Assembly (NCBI RefSeq): GCF_001544915.2
Contig: NZ_FCOE02000009.1
Location: forward strand, 1 to 64,000
Length of the DNA stretch: 64,000 bases
Source of the DNA: Caballeronia pedi
GTDB lineage: Bacteria; Pseudomonadota; Gammaproteobacteria; Burkholderiales; Burkholderiaceae
Direction: 5' to 3'
Position 1 is the stretch's first letter; every line of letters begins with the position of its first letter. The notes under the pieces are model-generated. The model did not search any database, was not told the DNA's origin, and saw only the letters and a list, made by a program, of their open reading frames with translations. Position numbers and translations under genes: made by a program. Positions 1 through 8,652 of the stretch are shown piece after piece.

Positions 1-151
1 TTGTCGAAGTCAAAGCAGCCAGCGAAGTGAGCGCCGCCTGTGTATTCAGCACATCGACGTTCGAATTCACCTTCGTGTTTGCGACGCGCGCGGTATCGCC
101 GTCAACTGCCGTCGGCGGAGTGCCGAGGTTGACTTTCTGAAGAGTAGCCAT
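1..151 (-). CDS. Phage tail-region protein, partial
   Basis: The first 50 residues are visible (MATLQKVNLGTPPTAVDGDT onward). The gene starts at an ATG 6 nt after the gpM-like stop and runs off the left edge. It follows the minor tail genes directly, so a structural or tail-fibre-associated role is likely. The polar Thr/Asn/Val-rich N-terminus carries no motif I can name. Confidence 0.6.
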   Translation of the reverse strand, partial: MATLQKVNLGTPPTAVDGDTARVANTKVNSNVDVLNTQAALTSLAALTST

Positions 152-157
152 CGAGAT

Positions 158-499
158 TTATGGTGCGAAGGTTTGATCGAACGTCGCCGTGATCGTGTAG
201 ACGTTTCCGTCACGCGTCGGCTCGCTCCACGTTTTGCAAACGAACAGCGCAGGCGCCGACCACAGAAGCGGAGTGAAACTAAACGACGTGGCGCCACCAT
301 GCGATCGCAAGAACGCGAGAATCGCGCTGATCGTTGCGGCGTCGTTCACAAACTGAAAGCTGAAGCTGGACGAGACGTTGTTCAGACCGTCAGCGACACG
401 TTGTCCATACCCATCGCCGAATTGCGCCTCGCGAACTTTCGCGGTCGTGCTGCCTGACGAGCTCGCGACCGTCGGCTTCCAGATGAAGGTGTCAGCCAT
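158..499 (-). CDS. Minor tail protein, lambda gpM-like
   Basis: 113 residues, the usual size of the gpM family (Phage_min_tail). It contains the family-type FGDGYGQRVADGLNN stretch and a C-terminal W-S-E-P...ITATFDQ pattern. In lambda, gpM belongs to the tail-tip complex with gpL, gpK and gpH. It follows the tape-measure gene with a TAATG stop/start overlap, matching the lambda order H-M, which supports the call. Confidence 0.85.
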   Translation of the reverse strand: MADTFIWKPTVASSSGSTTAKVREAQFGDGYGQRVADGLNNVSSSFSFQFVNDAATISAILAFLRSHGGATSFSFTPLLWSAPALFVCKTWSEPTRDGNVYTITATFDQTFAP

Positions 500-3447
500 T
501 ACGCCACCCCGTTAGCCATCTTCCAGAGCGCGCCACCTTGACGACGCTCATTTACCACGACCGCGCGCACGGCGGCCGTGATCTTCTTCTGCAGATCGGC
601 CGCGCCGGATTGATTTGCACTAGCGTCCGCGCCACCCTGCACGGTGACGGGCGCGTCGATATTGATGTCGCCGCGGCGCGCGCTCGATGCGCTGGCAGCC
701 GCGCCGACAAATCCGCCGCTTGCGAATCGCGCCGCGCCATTCACGTGACGCCCTTCATTCGCTGCGTCGAGTGCGCCCACGCCGATGCGCCGCACCGCGT
801 CCGCACTCATGACGTATTCCCCGTTCGACAGCCACGCTGGAATCGAATCAGAGGTCGCCGTTCCCGCTCCGGTCACATGGCCGCCGGCCGCGAGGTGGAA
901 GGGCGTGGCCGTGACCGATCCCGAATAGCTAGACGCAGTCGCATCCGCGAGCGTGCTTGTGCCGGACAGTCCCAGACCCGCCGACGTCGATCCAGCCGCA
1001 AAGTACGAACCGATGGCACTCGCAGCAAAATTGAACAGGCCCGAGATCGCCGCGCGCGCCTGCATCCGCGCGATGTCAGCAATGACGCTCGTCGCGAGAC
1101 TCTTGAAGTCGAGTTTGCCGGTCGTGACGAAGCTGGCGAACGCGTCTTCCATGCCTCGGAATGCGTCCTGGAACGTCGAGGCCGTCGACGCGGCGACATT
1201 TGCAGCGTCATCGGAATAGTCCGCAAGCGCGCGCCGCGCGCCGGTCGTCCAATCGGCGTTCGCTTCGCGGATGTCAGCGGAGGATTTCTGCGCGATTGCG
1301 ACGGACTTGGCGTAATAGTCCTGCGTGGCTGCGAGTTCGTCGTCGTACTGCTGCTGACCGATCCGATTCTCGGTGCGCTGCTTCGCCAGATCGGCAACCT
1401 TCCGGTCATAGTCCTGACGGATGGCAAGCAGGCGCTCGAAGTCCGCGCGGTCGTTGCTGCCCATGCTAAGCCCCGCGAGTTGCGAAGCAGCCGCCGCTTG
1501 CTGCGTGGCAAGTTGCTGCTGCAGCGCATCCGTATAGACCTTCAGGTCTGCCGTCCGCTTTGCCGCGAGCTTCGCCGAATCGTCGGTGAATTGCTGGTCG
1601 TTCGCTTTGATCTTGTCCTGCGTCGATTTGACCTCGCCCGCATATTTCTCGATCGCCGACTTCTGCTTCTTGCCCTGCGCAATCTCGACCTGCTGCTGTT
1701 CAATCTTCAGCTCGTCCTGCAGCGCGTCCGCTCGCACCTTGTGCATTTGCGCGAGCGCATCTTCCTGCGTGATCACGCCCTGATCCTGAAGGCTCTTGAT
1801 GTGTTCGAGCGAGGCCTTTAGCTTCGTCTCGATGTCCTTTTGCTGCTGATCCAGCGATGCGAGCTGCGCATTGATCGCATTTTGGGCCGCCGCGGAAGCA
1901 GCGCTCGCAGCAGCCTTCGATCCATTGCGGCTCTGATATTGCTTCTCGATTTCGGCGAGATTGCCCGCGTGCCGCTTCTCTGCAGCCACATAATCTGCGG
2001 CAGTCTTATCGAGATCCTTCGTCGCCGCCGCGAAATCCGCGTTTTCCTTCTTGATCGCCAGATTGCGCTGCTCGAGCGGCGTCGCGAACTTCGTGTCGTT
2101 CAGGTATTTGTTGACGGCGACCGCCGCGTCGCCAGAGGCCGCGCGCTTCGCCGCAGCATCGGCAGCGGCTTTCTGCGCCGCCTGCACCTTCTGCAATGCA
2201 GCGACTTGCGCATTCGCCGCATCGAGTTCCTGCTGCGCGGACATCGTATTGCCAAATGGCATCGCCTGCGCCTGCGCGAGACTGCGCTGCGCCTTCGCCT
2301 GCCGCTCGATGGCAGCCGTCAGCTGGTCCGCATTCGACGTGGCAACGCCGATTTGACTTATGTGATTGATCGTGTCGATCACGTCGGCCTTCAGCAGCTG
2401 CCACGCCTTCTGAATAACGCCGATGTTCTCCTGCGCGTGCTGCTTGAACTGCTCGTGCGCCTGGTCCATCCCCTGCAGAACGGCCTTATAGGCGGACGCG
2501 GTGTCACCCGTCTTGATGTAGTTCTCGATGACGTCGACCTGTGCCGCCGAGAACGTGTGGTATTGGCTCTGCAGATCCTCAAGCGCCTTCTGCGGCTCCT
2601 TCGCAAACTTGATCAGTTCCTCAGCCGCCTTGTCTGCAGCCATGCCGGTGTCTTCGGCGAATTCCGCCGTGACTTTCGTCGCGAGCGAGAGTTGATCGGC
2701 CGCGATCTGCCCGCTCGAAACCAGCGCCGTCATCGCGGCTTGGACGGTCGTGATTTGCGTGCCCGTACCGGCGATGCCGCGCGACATCTCGCCCAACTCG
2801 TCCGTCGTCAGACCGAGATAGCCGTTCGTGATTTGCGATGCGTGCGCGAGCGCGCTCATCGACGTCGCGCCCTTCGCCACCTCGTACACGAAGCCGCCAA
2901 TGGCCGCGGCGACCGCGCCGATGCCGATGCCGAGCGGACTCATCACCATCGAGAGCGCATCGGTTCGCTCCGCAAGCACCAACAGCGAGCCGCCGAAGTT
3001 GTTCCACGCGCCGGTCGCGGCCTCGTGCGCAAGCACAGCGAGCTCGCGCCGCGCCGACACGGAATTCAGACTGAACTCGTGAACTGCTTTGCCAGCGCTG
3101 GACGAGGCTGCGGACGCAGCTTGGATCTGCTGGATATATCCGGAAGCGGCATCCGAGACGCCAAGCTGCGCGGCCCGCATTTCCAGCAACTGCGCGCGCG
3201 TCTTGCCGGCCGCCGCCGCCTCCTGCGCCAACGAATCGATGAAACGCTTCGTGGCATTGATCATGCGCGAGTTAACGGCGACACCGTTGTCGCGCGCTTC
3301 ATCGACAGCCTTCTGCGCCGCCGTCTGACGCGCGGACGCCTGCTCTACGGACGCGGTATAGGCCTGCCAGCTCGAACGCGCCTTCTGCAGCCCAGAGGTA
3401 ACGCCTTCTGAGTTGACGCTGAGTTCGTATCGAGTTTCGTTAGCCAA
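499..3447 (-). CDS. Tail tape-measure protein, lambda gpH-like
   Basis: 982 residues. It is rich in Ala, Gln and Lys with long coiled-coil stretches (about 380-720) and one hydrophobic segment at about 165-190, as expected for a protein that sets tail length and passes through the membrane during DNA ejection. The start is TTG at 3447, supported by a GAGG ribosome site 8 nt upstream. It overlaps the gp10-like gene by 8 nt. The position after the G/GT chaperone genes is canonical. Confidence 0.92.
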   Translation of the reverse strand: MANETRYELSVNSEGVTSGLQKARSSWQAYTASVEQASARQTAAQKAVDEARDNGVAVNSRMINATKRFIDSLAQEAAAAGKTRAQLLEMRAAQLGVSDAASGYIQQIQAASAASSSAGKAVHEFSLNSVSARRELAVLAHEAATGAWNNFGGSLLVLAERTDALSMVMSPLGIGIGAVAAAIGGFVYEVAKGATSMSALAHASQITNGYLGLTTDELGEMSRGIAGTGTQITTVQAAMTALVSSGQIAADQLSLATKVTAEFAEDTGMAADKAAEELIKFAKEPQKALEDLQSQYHTFSAAQVDVIENYIKTGDTASAYKAVLQGMDQAHEQFKQHAQENIGVIQKAWQLLKADVIDTINHISQIGVATSNADQLTAAIERQAKAQRSLAQAQAMPFGNTMSAQQELDAANAQVAALQKVQAAQKAAADAAAKRAASGDAAVAVNKYLNDTKFATPLEQRNLAIKKENADFAAATKDLDKTAADYVAAEKRHAGNLAEIEKQYQSRNGSKAAASAASAAAQNAINAQLASLDQQQKDIETKLKASLEHIKSLQDQGVITQEDALAQMHKVRADALQDELKIEQQQVEIAQGKKQKSAIEKYAGEVKSTQDKIKANDQQFTDDSAKLAAKRTADLKVYTDALQQQLATQQAAAASQLAGLSMGSNDRADFERLLAIRQDYDRKVADLAKQRTENRIGQQQYDDELAATQDYYAKSVAIAQKSSADIREANADWTTGARRALADYSDDAANVAASTASTFQDAFRGMEDAFASFVTTGKLDFKSLATSVIADIARMQARAAISGLFNFAASAIGSYFAAGSTSAGLGLSGTSTLADATASSYSGSVTATPFHLAAGGHVTGAGTATSDSIPAWLSNGEYVMSADAVRRIGVGALDAANEGRHVNGAARFASGGFVGAAASASSARRGDINIDAPVTVQGGADASANQSGAADLQKKITAAVRAVVVNERRQGGALWKMANGVA

Positions 3448-3874
3448 GTTTCGCCTCTGCGAGCTTTTTGTCGATTGCTTCGATCACTGCATAGTCCCGT
3501 GCCATCTTCGTCGCGTCGACGGCCGGACGGAAGAATGGTCGTGCGGCCATCTTCGACGTTCCGTATTCCACGAAGCGCAGGTAATAGGCTTCCGACGCCC
3601 ACGTGACCACGTATGTCGCCTGGCTCCCCGGCACCGATTTCTCTGGCAGATACGCAGCGAGCAGCGAGTCACGGCCGAAGCCGATAGGAAACTTCTTCGT
3701 GCCCTGATGCCGCTCGATCCAGCCGACAGGCACGCGCCGCTTCGCTTCCTCGAGAAGAACGCTCGCTGCCGCGGCGCCCGCCGTTCGGATCGCCGACTCG
3801 CCCAGCGCATCGTCCATGCGCCGAAGCAAGTCCGGGAAACCGTCCGGATTCGATATTTCAAGCAGCTTTGGCAT
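3440..3874 (-). CDS. HK97 gp10-like neck/tail-completion protein
   Basis: 144 residues. The centre and end show the HK97-gp10 pattern: an amphipathic helix (DALGESAIRTAGAAAASVLL), then RVPV, and near the end YLRFVEYGTSKMAARPFFRPA, the family signature. It probably works at the head-tail interface. It overlaps both neighbours. Unusually it lies between the chaperone T frame and the tape measure; gp10-type genes more often sit before the tail tube gene. Confidence 0.8.
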   Translation of the reverse strand: MPKLLEISNPDGFPDLLRRMDDALGESAIRTAGAAAASVLLEEAKRRVPVGWIERHQGTKKFPIGFGRDSLLAAYLPEKSVPGSQATYVVTWASEAYYLRFVEYGTSKMAARPFFRPAVDATKMARDYAVIEAIDKKLAEAKLG

Positions 3875-4232
3875 TTCGGGAACGTCCGAAGATAGACGCG
3901 CGCATTAGGTTCGATTGCGCAACAGGGTCGTCGAGCAGGACGGGCTCGGGCTCTTCGCGCTTCATCAGGCCGCCAATCCACGGAATAACATCGGATGGGC
4001 CCAATGGCTCCGGACGCTTCCTGGTGTCACGATTGACGTTGTATGTCGCGGCAGCGATCACGCCAGCGCGAAGATCTTCCATCTGCGTACCGAACGGCTC
4101 GATCTGGTGATAGGCGAGCCATTCAGTAAATTCCGCGCTATCGACTTCCGCCTGACAGCGCGCGACCGACATGCCTAACTCGCGGGCGAGTCGGAACCAG
4201 AAGAGCCGCTCGGGGCGGCTTCGGAGTTTTTT
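3858..4232 (-). CDS. Tail assembly chaperone gpT-like extension (made as G-T by -1 frameshift)
   Basis: This open frame holds a Phage_tail_T/DUF4035-type domain: MSVARCQAEVDSAEFTEWLA, then IEPFG. The first ATG is at 4172, but the frame is open back to the slippery heptamer, and the residues before it (ERLFWFRLARELG) look like the conserved start of the T domain. It is therefore most likely translated only as the C-terminal half of a G-T fusion after a -1 slip. G-T bridges tape measure and tail tube during tail assembly. Confidence 0.82.
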   Translation of the reverse strand, partial: KKLRSRPERLFWFRLARELGMSVARCQAEVDSAEFTEWLAYHQIEPFGTQMEDLRAGVIAAATYNVNRDTRKRPEPLGPSDVIPWIGGLMKREEPEPVLLDDPVAQSNLMRASIFGRSRNAKAA

Positions 4233-4561
4233 TCTGCATCCTCCGTCGCTTTCACGCCAAGTCCATTGAGACGCATTGCGACTCTGGCGAGGCGCGAGAC
4301 CACGTCCGCGCTGCGTTGCTGCAGCAGAGGAATATCATCTTCCGTAAAAAGCGGCTGATCGTCATCGCCAACGACCGTCGCAACGATGAGGGTGCCCTCG
4401 AAGAAGCTCACCGCGCGCGGCGCGTCGCTGTTCGTCTTCTGGAACGCGTCACGCGCGAGGCCGGTCATCACGGTCACCTTCACCTGGCCGCCCCATTCAG
4501 GCACTTCGACGACCTCGCTCTTGAGGTCGTTGGTCGCAAAGATCTGGCTGCGATTCAGCAT
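4175..4561 (-). CDS. Tail assembly chaperone gpG-like
   Basis: 128 residues. It starts at MLNRSQIFATNDLKSE with a central VKVTVMTGLARDAF segment, and the Ser/Gly/Asp-rich tail lies downstream of the slippery site. The short form ends 2 nt before the T-frame ATG. It follows the major tail protein, as gpG follows gpV in lambda. The family coats the tape-measure protein before tail tube polymerisation. Confidence 0.82.
   Translation of the reverse strand: MLNRSQIFATNDLKSEVVEVPEWGGQVKVTVMTGLARDAFQKTNSDAPRAVSFFEGTLIVATVVGDDDQPLFTEDDIPLLQQRSADVVSRLARVAMRLNGLGVKATEDAEKNSEAAPSGSSGSDSPAS
4226..4232 (-). other. Programmed -1 frameshift slippery site A AAA AAC
   Basis: On the minus strand the G gene reads GAA AAA AAC TCC. 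The heptamer A-AAA-AAC is in the X-XXY-YYZ phase needed for tandem -1 slippage. The -1 frame is the T frame and contains no stop between the heptamer and the T domain. Lambda uses GGGAAAG for the same switch; A AAA AAC is a stronger type of site. Confidence 0.85.
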
Positions 4562-4564
4562 GGC

Positions 4565-4999
4565 TTAGGTCCCCGCCGGCACGTCGGTGACCGGGCCCGA
4601 GATCGTGAGCGCGACGGTCGAAGTGATGACTGCATCCGTGCCGCCCGCGATCGGGAACGACTTGACGAATCCATCGAACGTCGAAGCCGTGCCGTCGGGA
4701 TATTCGAGCTTGAACGACTCTTTGCTCGATGCCTTCTGCGCGCTTTTCAGTGCGAGCTGGCCGGGGTCGGTCATGTCGACGTTCACATCGATCGAAAACG
4801 AGCCGTTGTCGATCAGACCGAGGCGCTTTTCTTTCGCCGTCGAGTCGAGGTCGGTGACGTCGATTTCGCTCGCGCTGCCGTCGAAGCCACTGTACGACTT
4901 GACGTTCTTGACCTTCGTCCAGGTCGGTTGAGCAGCGCCGTCCGCAGCGGTGTTCACATAGAACTTGCTGCCTTGGGCGCTCATTGCGGTGCTGGGCAT
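4565..4999 (-). CDS. Major tail tube protein (gpV-like)
   Basis: 144 residues, with the beta-rich pattern of siphophage tube proteins (VKNVKSYSGFDGSASEIDVT, then DNGSFSIDVNVDM). The position between a DUF3168 terminator protein and the G/GT chaperones supports the assignment. It stacks as hexameric rings to form the non-contractile tail tube. The gap to the upstream gene is only 3 nt. Confidence 0.85.
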   Translation of the reverse strand: MPSTAMSAQGSKFYVNTAADGAAQPTWTKVKNVKSYSGFDGSASEIDVTDLDSTAKEKRLGLIDNGSFSIDVNVDMTDPGQLALKSAQKASSKESFKLEYPDGTASTFDGFVKSFPIAGGTDAVITSTVALTISGPVTDVPAGT

Positions 5000-5002
5000 G
5001 GA

Positions 5003-5356
5003 TTACTCCTTGTACCAAATGGAAAAGTCTTGCTGACTGCCGTAAAGCTTCGTGTCGTCCTCGTAGACGTCCACTGGAGCGCCGATTGGCACACCGCGAA
5101 CAGGCTCAGCAGTCAGCGCAGCACGAACCTGTTGATTGATCGATTCCGCCTCGCCGGCAGTCGTCGCCCACACGACGACCTGCACACGGCGGTTCTGCAA
5201 CGCATCTGCGCCGTCAAAAGTGGTTTCGTCGACACCACCAGCGCCCTGATAAACGATGTACGGGCGCGCCGTGCCCGCAGGCGCGACGCTCGGATAAACA
5301 CGGCCGCTCGCGAGCGACTTCAAAGCCGCATAGACGATCGCCTTTGCGCTAGCCAT
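5003..5356 (-). CDS. DUF3168-type tail terminator/completion protein
   Basis: 117 residues. It starts MASAKAIVYAALKSLASGRV, and GTARPYIVYQGAGG is typical of the DUF3168/gp17-like family that caps the tail tube and joins it to the head. The C-terminal YGSQQDFSIWYKE also fits the family. It overlaps the upstream small gene by 8 nt and precedes the tube gene. Confidence 0.75.
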   Translation of the reverse strand: MASAKAIVYAALKSLASGRVYPSVAPAGTARPYIVYQGAGGVDETTFDGADALQNRRVQVVVWATTAGEAESINQQVRAALTAEPVRGVPIGAPVDVYEDDTKLYGSQQDFSIWYKE

Positions 5357-5585
5357 CTTGTGCCTGACCTTGCTGCGGACACTGCATGTCGACGTCGAAC
5401 TCCACGATCACGATGCTCATCGTCGTGAACTGGCGCGGATCAACGGAAATCTTCACGTCGGATACGCCAGCGATATGTCGACCATCAGGAAGAACGAGTC
5501 GCTTCCCGTCGCCATCTTCGACAAGGCGCAGGCGAACACTCTCTTTCTTCCCAGCGAACGGCGCGCGCGCGACGATGCTAGCCAT
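5349..5585 (-). CDS. Small phage head-tail region protein, unknown
   Basis: 78 residues from the ATG at 5585; longer in-frame translations lie within the upstream gene and are artefacts. The sequence is beta-rich (KKESVRLRLVEDGDGKRLVL, then a DIQ-type C-terminus). It overlaps the head-closure gene by 8 nt and the DUF3168 gene by 8 nt, so it belongs to the connector operon. I do not recognise a family. Confidence 0.6.
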   Translation of the reverse strand: MASIVARAPFAGKKESVRLRLVEDGDGKRLVLPDGRHIAGVSDVKISVDPRQFTTMSIVIVEFDVDMQCPQQGQAQDG

Positions 5586-5907
5586 TGTTGTTTCCTGTGG
5601 TGCACGGCAGATCGACGTACTCGCGCCCTGCCAGATCCGGCAGCGGCGCACCGATGTTGAACACGACGCCGTCGACGACCGCGCGCATGCCGTTGGTGAC
5701 GTCCGTGCGATAACGGATGCGAATGCTCGCCAACGCTGTGCCGACATCAGCATCTGACGTGAGCGTTTCCTTGCCGGTGAGCATTCGGACGTTGCCCCAT
5801 ACCGTCGCGACTTCCGCCCAGCCCTCGATCGGCTGCCCGAGATCGTCGAATCCGCCGCCGTTGCGCTCGATGCGCACGCGCCGGTTGAGATCGCCCGCGC
5901 GCATCAA
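5578..5907 (-). CDS. Head closure / head-tail adaptor protein (SPP1 gp16-like)
   Basis: 109 residues. It opens MMRAGDLNRRVRIERNGGGF, the hallmark of the Phage_H_T_join family, followed by GWAEVATVWGNV and a beta-barrel-like remainder. These proteins form the stopper ring below the connector that retains packaged DNA. The order connector, closure, terminator, tube is canonical. Confidence 0.9.
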   Translation of the reverse strand: MMRAGDLNRRVRIERNGGGFDDLGQPIEGWAEVATVWGNVRMLTGKETLTSDADVGTALASIRIRYRTDVTNGMRAVVDGVVFNIGAPLPDLAGREYVDLPCTTGNNNG

Positions 5908-6266
5908 ACGCCGAGCCCCGCGCGATAGGGAAACAGCAGTTGCTTCGAACCCGTCGGTAGTTCCATGACGCTCGACGACGTGCCGACGACGACATCCTCG
6001 CGGAACGCGTAAAGCTTGCCCAGAATGAGCAAGATCGCCGCGCGCACGGCGTCGTTCACCACGATCGGATCGTCGCCAGCGGTGTCGGCGAGGACTGCCG
6101 CTGCCATATCCTCAGTCGTCGCGTAAATCTTGCGGTCGAGATAGTCGGATGCCGACTGAATCGCTGCGCCGATGTACAACGCGATGAGATCGTCCGCGAC
6201 GCCGGCATCCTCGCGCAGATGCGCGAGCGCCTGCTCCGTCGTGATGATGGGCGTCGGATCAGCCAT
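5904..6266 (-). CDS. Head-tail connector protein (gp6-like)
   Basis: 120 residues. ITTEQALAHLREDAGVADDL and the DAVRAAILLILGKLYAFRED helix match the HK97 gp6-like connector family (QLGQ/gp6). It forms the adaptor ring beneath the portal. It overlaps the head-closure gene by 4 nt. Confidence 0.88.
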   Translation of the reverse strand: MADPTPIITTEQALAHLREDAGVADDLIALYIGAAIQSASDYLDRKIYATTEDMAAAVLADTAGDDPIVVNDAVRAAILLILGKLYAFREDVVVGTSSSVMELPTGSKQLLFPYRAGLGV

Positions 6267-6479
6267 TTACTTGGCCGCCTTGCTCTTGTTTTCAGGTTCC
6301 GGCGCCTTCTTGTTGCTCGGCACCAACGCCGCCTTCTCTTCCGCCGCGCCCTCGGTTTTCACCAGGCCAGCTTTTTCGAGGTCCGCGATCACTTCCGGCG
6401 TCTCGTGCACGTCATCGCCCTTGCGATAGTTCTTGCCATGCATGAAACCGGTCGTCGCCTTCGCTTTCACCTTGCTCAT
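6267..6479 (-). CDS. Small phage protein after capsid gene, unknown
   Basis: 70 residues from the ATG at 6479, chosen because GGAG sits 7 nt upstream; an in-frame TTG four codons earlier lacks a site. The protein is Lys/Ala/Glu-rich with a charged, likely disordered C-terminal third (PEPENKSKAAK). The position between capsid and connector suggests a head-completion or accessory role, but I cannot name the family. Confidence 0.7.
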   Translation of the reverse strand: MSKVKAKATTGFMHGKNYRKGDDVHETPEVIADLEKAGLVKTEGAAEEKAALVPSNKKAPEPENKSKAAK

Positions 6480-6489
6480 GTCCGTCTCC

Positions 6490-6519
6490 AAAAAGAAAAC
6501 CGCCTCCGGAGAGGCGGTT
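6490..6519 (-). terminator. Rho-independent terminator or attenuator after the capsid gene
   Basis: The inverted repeat AACCGCCTC/GAGGCGGTT has a 4-nt loop and is followed, in the minus direction, by TTCTTTTT. It lies between the capsid stop and the next ribosome site, so it probably reduces expression of the genes below the highly expressed capsid gene. Confidence 0.8.
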
Positions 6520-6550
6520 CTCAGTTTTTACGCAGCCGACGCGCGGCCGA

Positions 6551-7957
6551 TTACGACACCAGACCGAAGTCGCCCTTGGTGAATGCTTGCGGACGATAGA
6601 CCGCCAAGCCGAGACGCTCTTCAGCCCGGATGGTGACCATGTTTTTCGTAAAGTTGTCGGCATCTTCCGTCGACACCATCACGTTGGCGTCTTCACGATC
6701 GAACACCTGCGCGCCGAGCTTGAACGCGCCGACGAGGAACGCATCGACGTCCATCGCTTGCGTGTTTACGACCGGACGGCCCCAAAGCGTCGGGCCGGCG
6801 ATCGATTGCGGATTTGCGAACAAATACGCGCCATCGGTCGTCTTCGTCAGCTCGATGCGGGTCCAGTCCGTCGGGTTCAGAACGATGCCGGTGGCCGGAA
6901 GTTCTGCGAGTTCCGACTGCAGAAGCGCGAGGCGCAGCATGTCGATACTGGTCGCGTCAGCAAGCGCGAACGGAGCAGCGTAAGGCGTGGCCTGCGTGTA
7001 GATGCCGTTCAAATTGCCGCCAGTGCCGGAGCCCTTGAGCAGTTGCAGCTCTTCGACATAAGCGAGGCCGTAACGCAGGCGGCCGTCGATGTACGAAGCG
7101 AGCATCGCCGCATCGTCGAGAATTTGCTTCGACGCCTTGACGAAGTGCGCGATCGTCGCAACCGACGTCTGTTGCAGGTCGAACTTCATCGTGGATTCGG
7201 CCTTGGCGGCACCTTCCGTCGCCTGGATTGCAGCGTTGTTCGTGAAGCCGGTTTCACGAACGTATTCGATGGCATTCGACGTCGTACGGCCCGGCGTCAA
7301 CAGGTCGCGCACGGTCATGCGGCGTTCCGGCGGAGCGATGATGCCCTGCACGCGCTGCGTTTCGACCAGCGCGCCGGCCGAACCGTCCGCGTTCGTGGTG
7401 AGGCTGGTGATGGCTTTCAAAGCCATGCGCGCTTTGCCTTCACGAGCGGCCATGACCGCCTTGATGGCGTCATTCTCCACGACCAGTTGGCCAAGCGACT
7501 TCGCCTGCTCGCCGCCTTCGCTACCACGACGCGCGAGCTTCTGCTCCGCTTCGTTCAGACGCGCCTGCAGTTCGCCCTGCTTGATCAGCAGTTCGTCGAC
7601 GGCCTTTTTCGTCTCGGCGCTGACATCGCCGGCGTTTTTTGCTTCCTTCAACGCGAGCTCGCCCGACTTCTTGACTTCGTCGCCAATGCGCTTGAGTTCG
7701 GCAGTCACCTGCTCCATGACCTGCTCGGGATTGTCGCCGCCACCCGATCCACCGTTCTTGCGACGGAAGCCCTCCGCCGCCGCGATGGAACCGACGCCCG
7801 CGAGCGTCCACACATGGTCGCCGATTGCGCCCAGAATGTCGCCGTGCTGCAGCGCGTGCTGCACGACGATCGATGCGGCGTGAGCATCGACCGCGAAGAC
7901 CATCGCGAGCAGAACGCTCGCCGCCATGAAAACCTTGCCCAGAATAGTGCGTTGCAT
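6551..7957 (-). CDS. Major capsid protein, HK97 family, with signal-like N-terminus
   Basis: 468 residues. The region from about 81 to 150 is the coiled-coil delta domain (MEQVTAELKRIGDEVKKSGE); the HK97 fold follows, with typical GAKAESTMKFD and LWGRPVVNT blocks. The start at 7957 has GAGGAA 8 nt upstream, so the first 80 residues are probably translated. They begin with a Lys/Arg start, a hydrophobic run and an Ala-His-Ala motif like a secretory signal peptide, which is odd for a capsid. The delta domain is normally removed by the protease encoded next door. Confidence 0.92.
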   Translation of the reverse strand: MQRTILGKVFMAASVLLAMVFAVDAHAASIVVQHALQHGDILGAIGDHVWTLAGVGSIAAAEGFRRKNGGSGGGDNPEQVMEQVTAELKRIGDEVKKSGELALKEAKNAGDVSAETKKAVDELLIKQGELQARLNEAEQKLARRGSEGGEQAKSLGQLVVENDAIKAVMAAREGKARMALKAITSLTTNADGSAGALVETQRVQGIIAPPERRMTVRDLLTPGRTTSNAIEYVRETGFTNNAAIQATEGAAKAESTMKFDLQQTSVATIAHFVKASKQILDDAAMLASYIDGRLRYGLAYVEELQLLKGSGTGGNLNGIYTQATPYAAPFALADATSIDMLRLALLQSELAELPATGIVLNPTDWTRIELTKTTDGAYLFANPQSIAGPTLWGRPVVNTQAMDVDAFLVGAFKLGAQVFDREDANVMVSTEDADNFTKNMVTIRAEERLGLAVYRPQAFTKGDFGLVS

Positions 7958-7968
7958 GTTGAGTTTCC

Positions 7969-8652
7969 TCAGAAAGAGAGAGATTTGAGGCTGTCCAGCA
8001 GCCGATTGCCTACATCGTTCGCCTCGCTGCCAGACTCACTCTGGAGCAGGTGCTTCAGCCCGCGGTTGGCGATCACCGCAGACTGCGACTTCGAGAAGCC
8101 TGCCTCACGCAGGAACCGCTCGAACTCTGAAAGGGATGGCATGCCACCGTGCGCGATGACTGACTTCACCGCCTCGATTCGAGCGTCTGAATTCGCCGGG
8201 TTCGTCACGATGCTGATTTCGACCAAGTCGAGTTCGTTCAGCGTGCGCACACCGGTTTTTTCGTTGTAGCTGGCGTTGATCACGTAGTAGCCGATGGAGA
8301 GGCCGGTGATCGCCTTGGCCTTCATGCCGCGATACGCGATCTTCGCGTTCGGCGCATCGTCTAGCCATAGATCGCCGTCGCCGAACAGACCGTGATCGTC
8401 CTCTTTCAGACCGGACCACGAGCCGATCGGTGTATAGCTGTCGTGTTGCCAGAGAATCGGAAGCGCGCGACCGCTCGATTTCAGTTCGGCGAGGCTCTTA
8501 TCGAACGCGCCCGGCGCGACGATCTCACCATAGCTGTCGACGTTGCCGAAAACCGAGCCGTATCCGGAGAATTGGCCTTCGTCGTTCACTGCTTTCACGT
8601 CGAGATCGAACGCGCGGACCTTATAGCCGCCCTTTCCGTTCTTGCGATTCAT
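7969..8652 (-). CDS. Prohead protease, HK97 family (peptidase U35/S78)
   Basis: 227 residues. The catalytic His is at 70 (ILWQHD) and the Ser at 119 (AITGLSIGY), with the family motif LVEISIVTNPANSDARI after it. It cleaves the capsid delta domain during maturation. The gene overlaps the portal stop by 4 nt (ATGA) and precedes the capsid gene by 11 nt. Confidence 0.94.
   Translation of the reverse strand: MNRKNGKGGYKVRAFDLDVKAVNDEGQFSGYGSVFGNVDSYGEIVAPGAFDKSLAELKSSGRALPILWQHDSYTPIGSWSGLKEDDHGLFGDGDLWLDDAPNAKIAYRGMKAKAITGLSIGYYVINASYNEKTGVRTLNELDLVEISIVTNPANSDARIEAVKSVIAHGGMPSLSEFERFLREAGFSKSQSAVIANRGLKHLLQSESGSEANDVGNRLLDSLKSLSF

Noticed and set aside
538..3411. Long plus-strand frames (538-1821 and 1840-3411)
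   Set aside because: They are opposite the tape-measure gene; composition is Arg/Leu-rich shadow and no ribosome sites fit.
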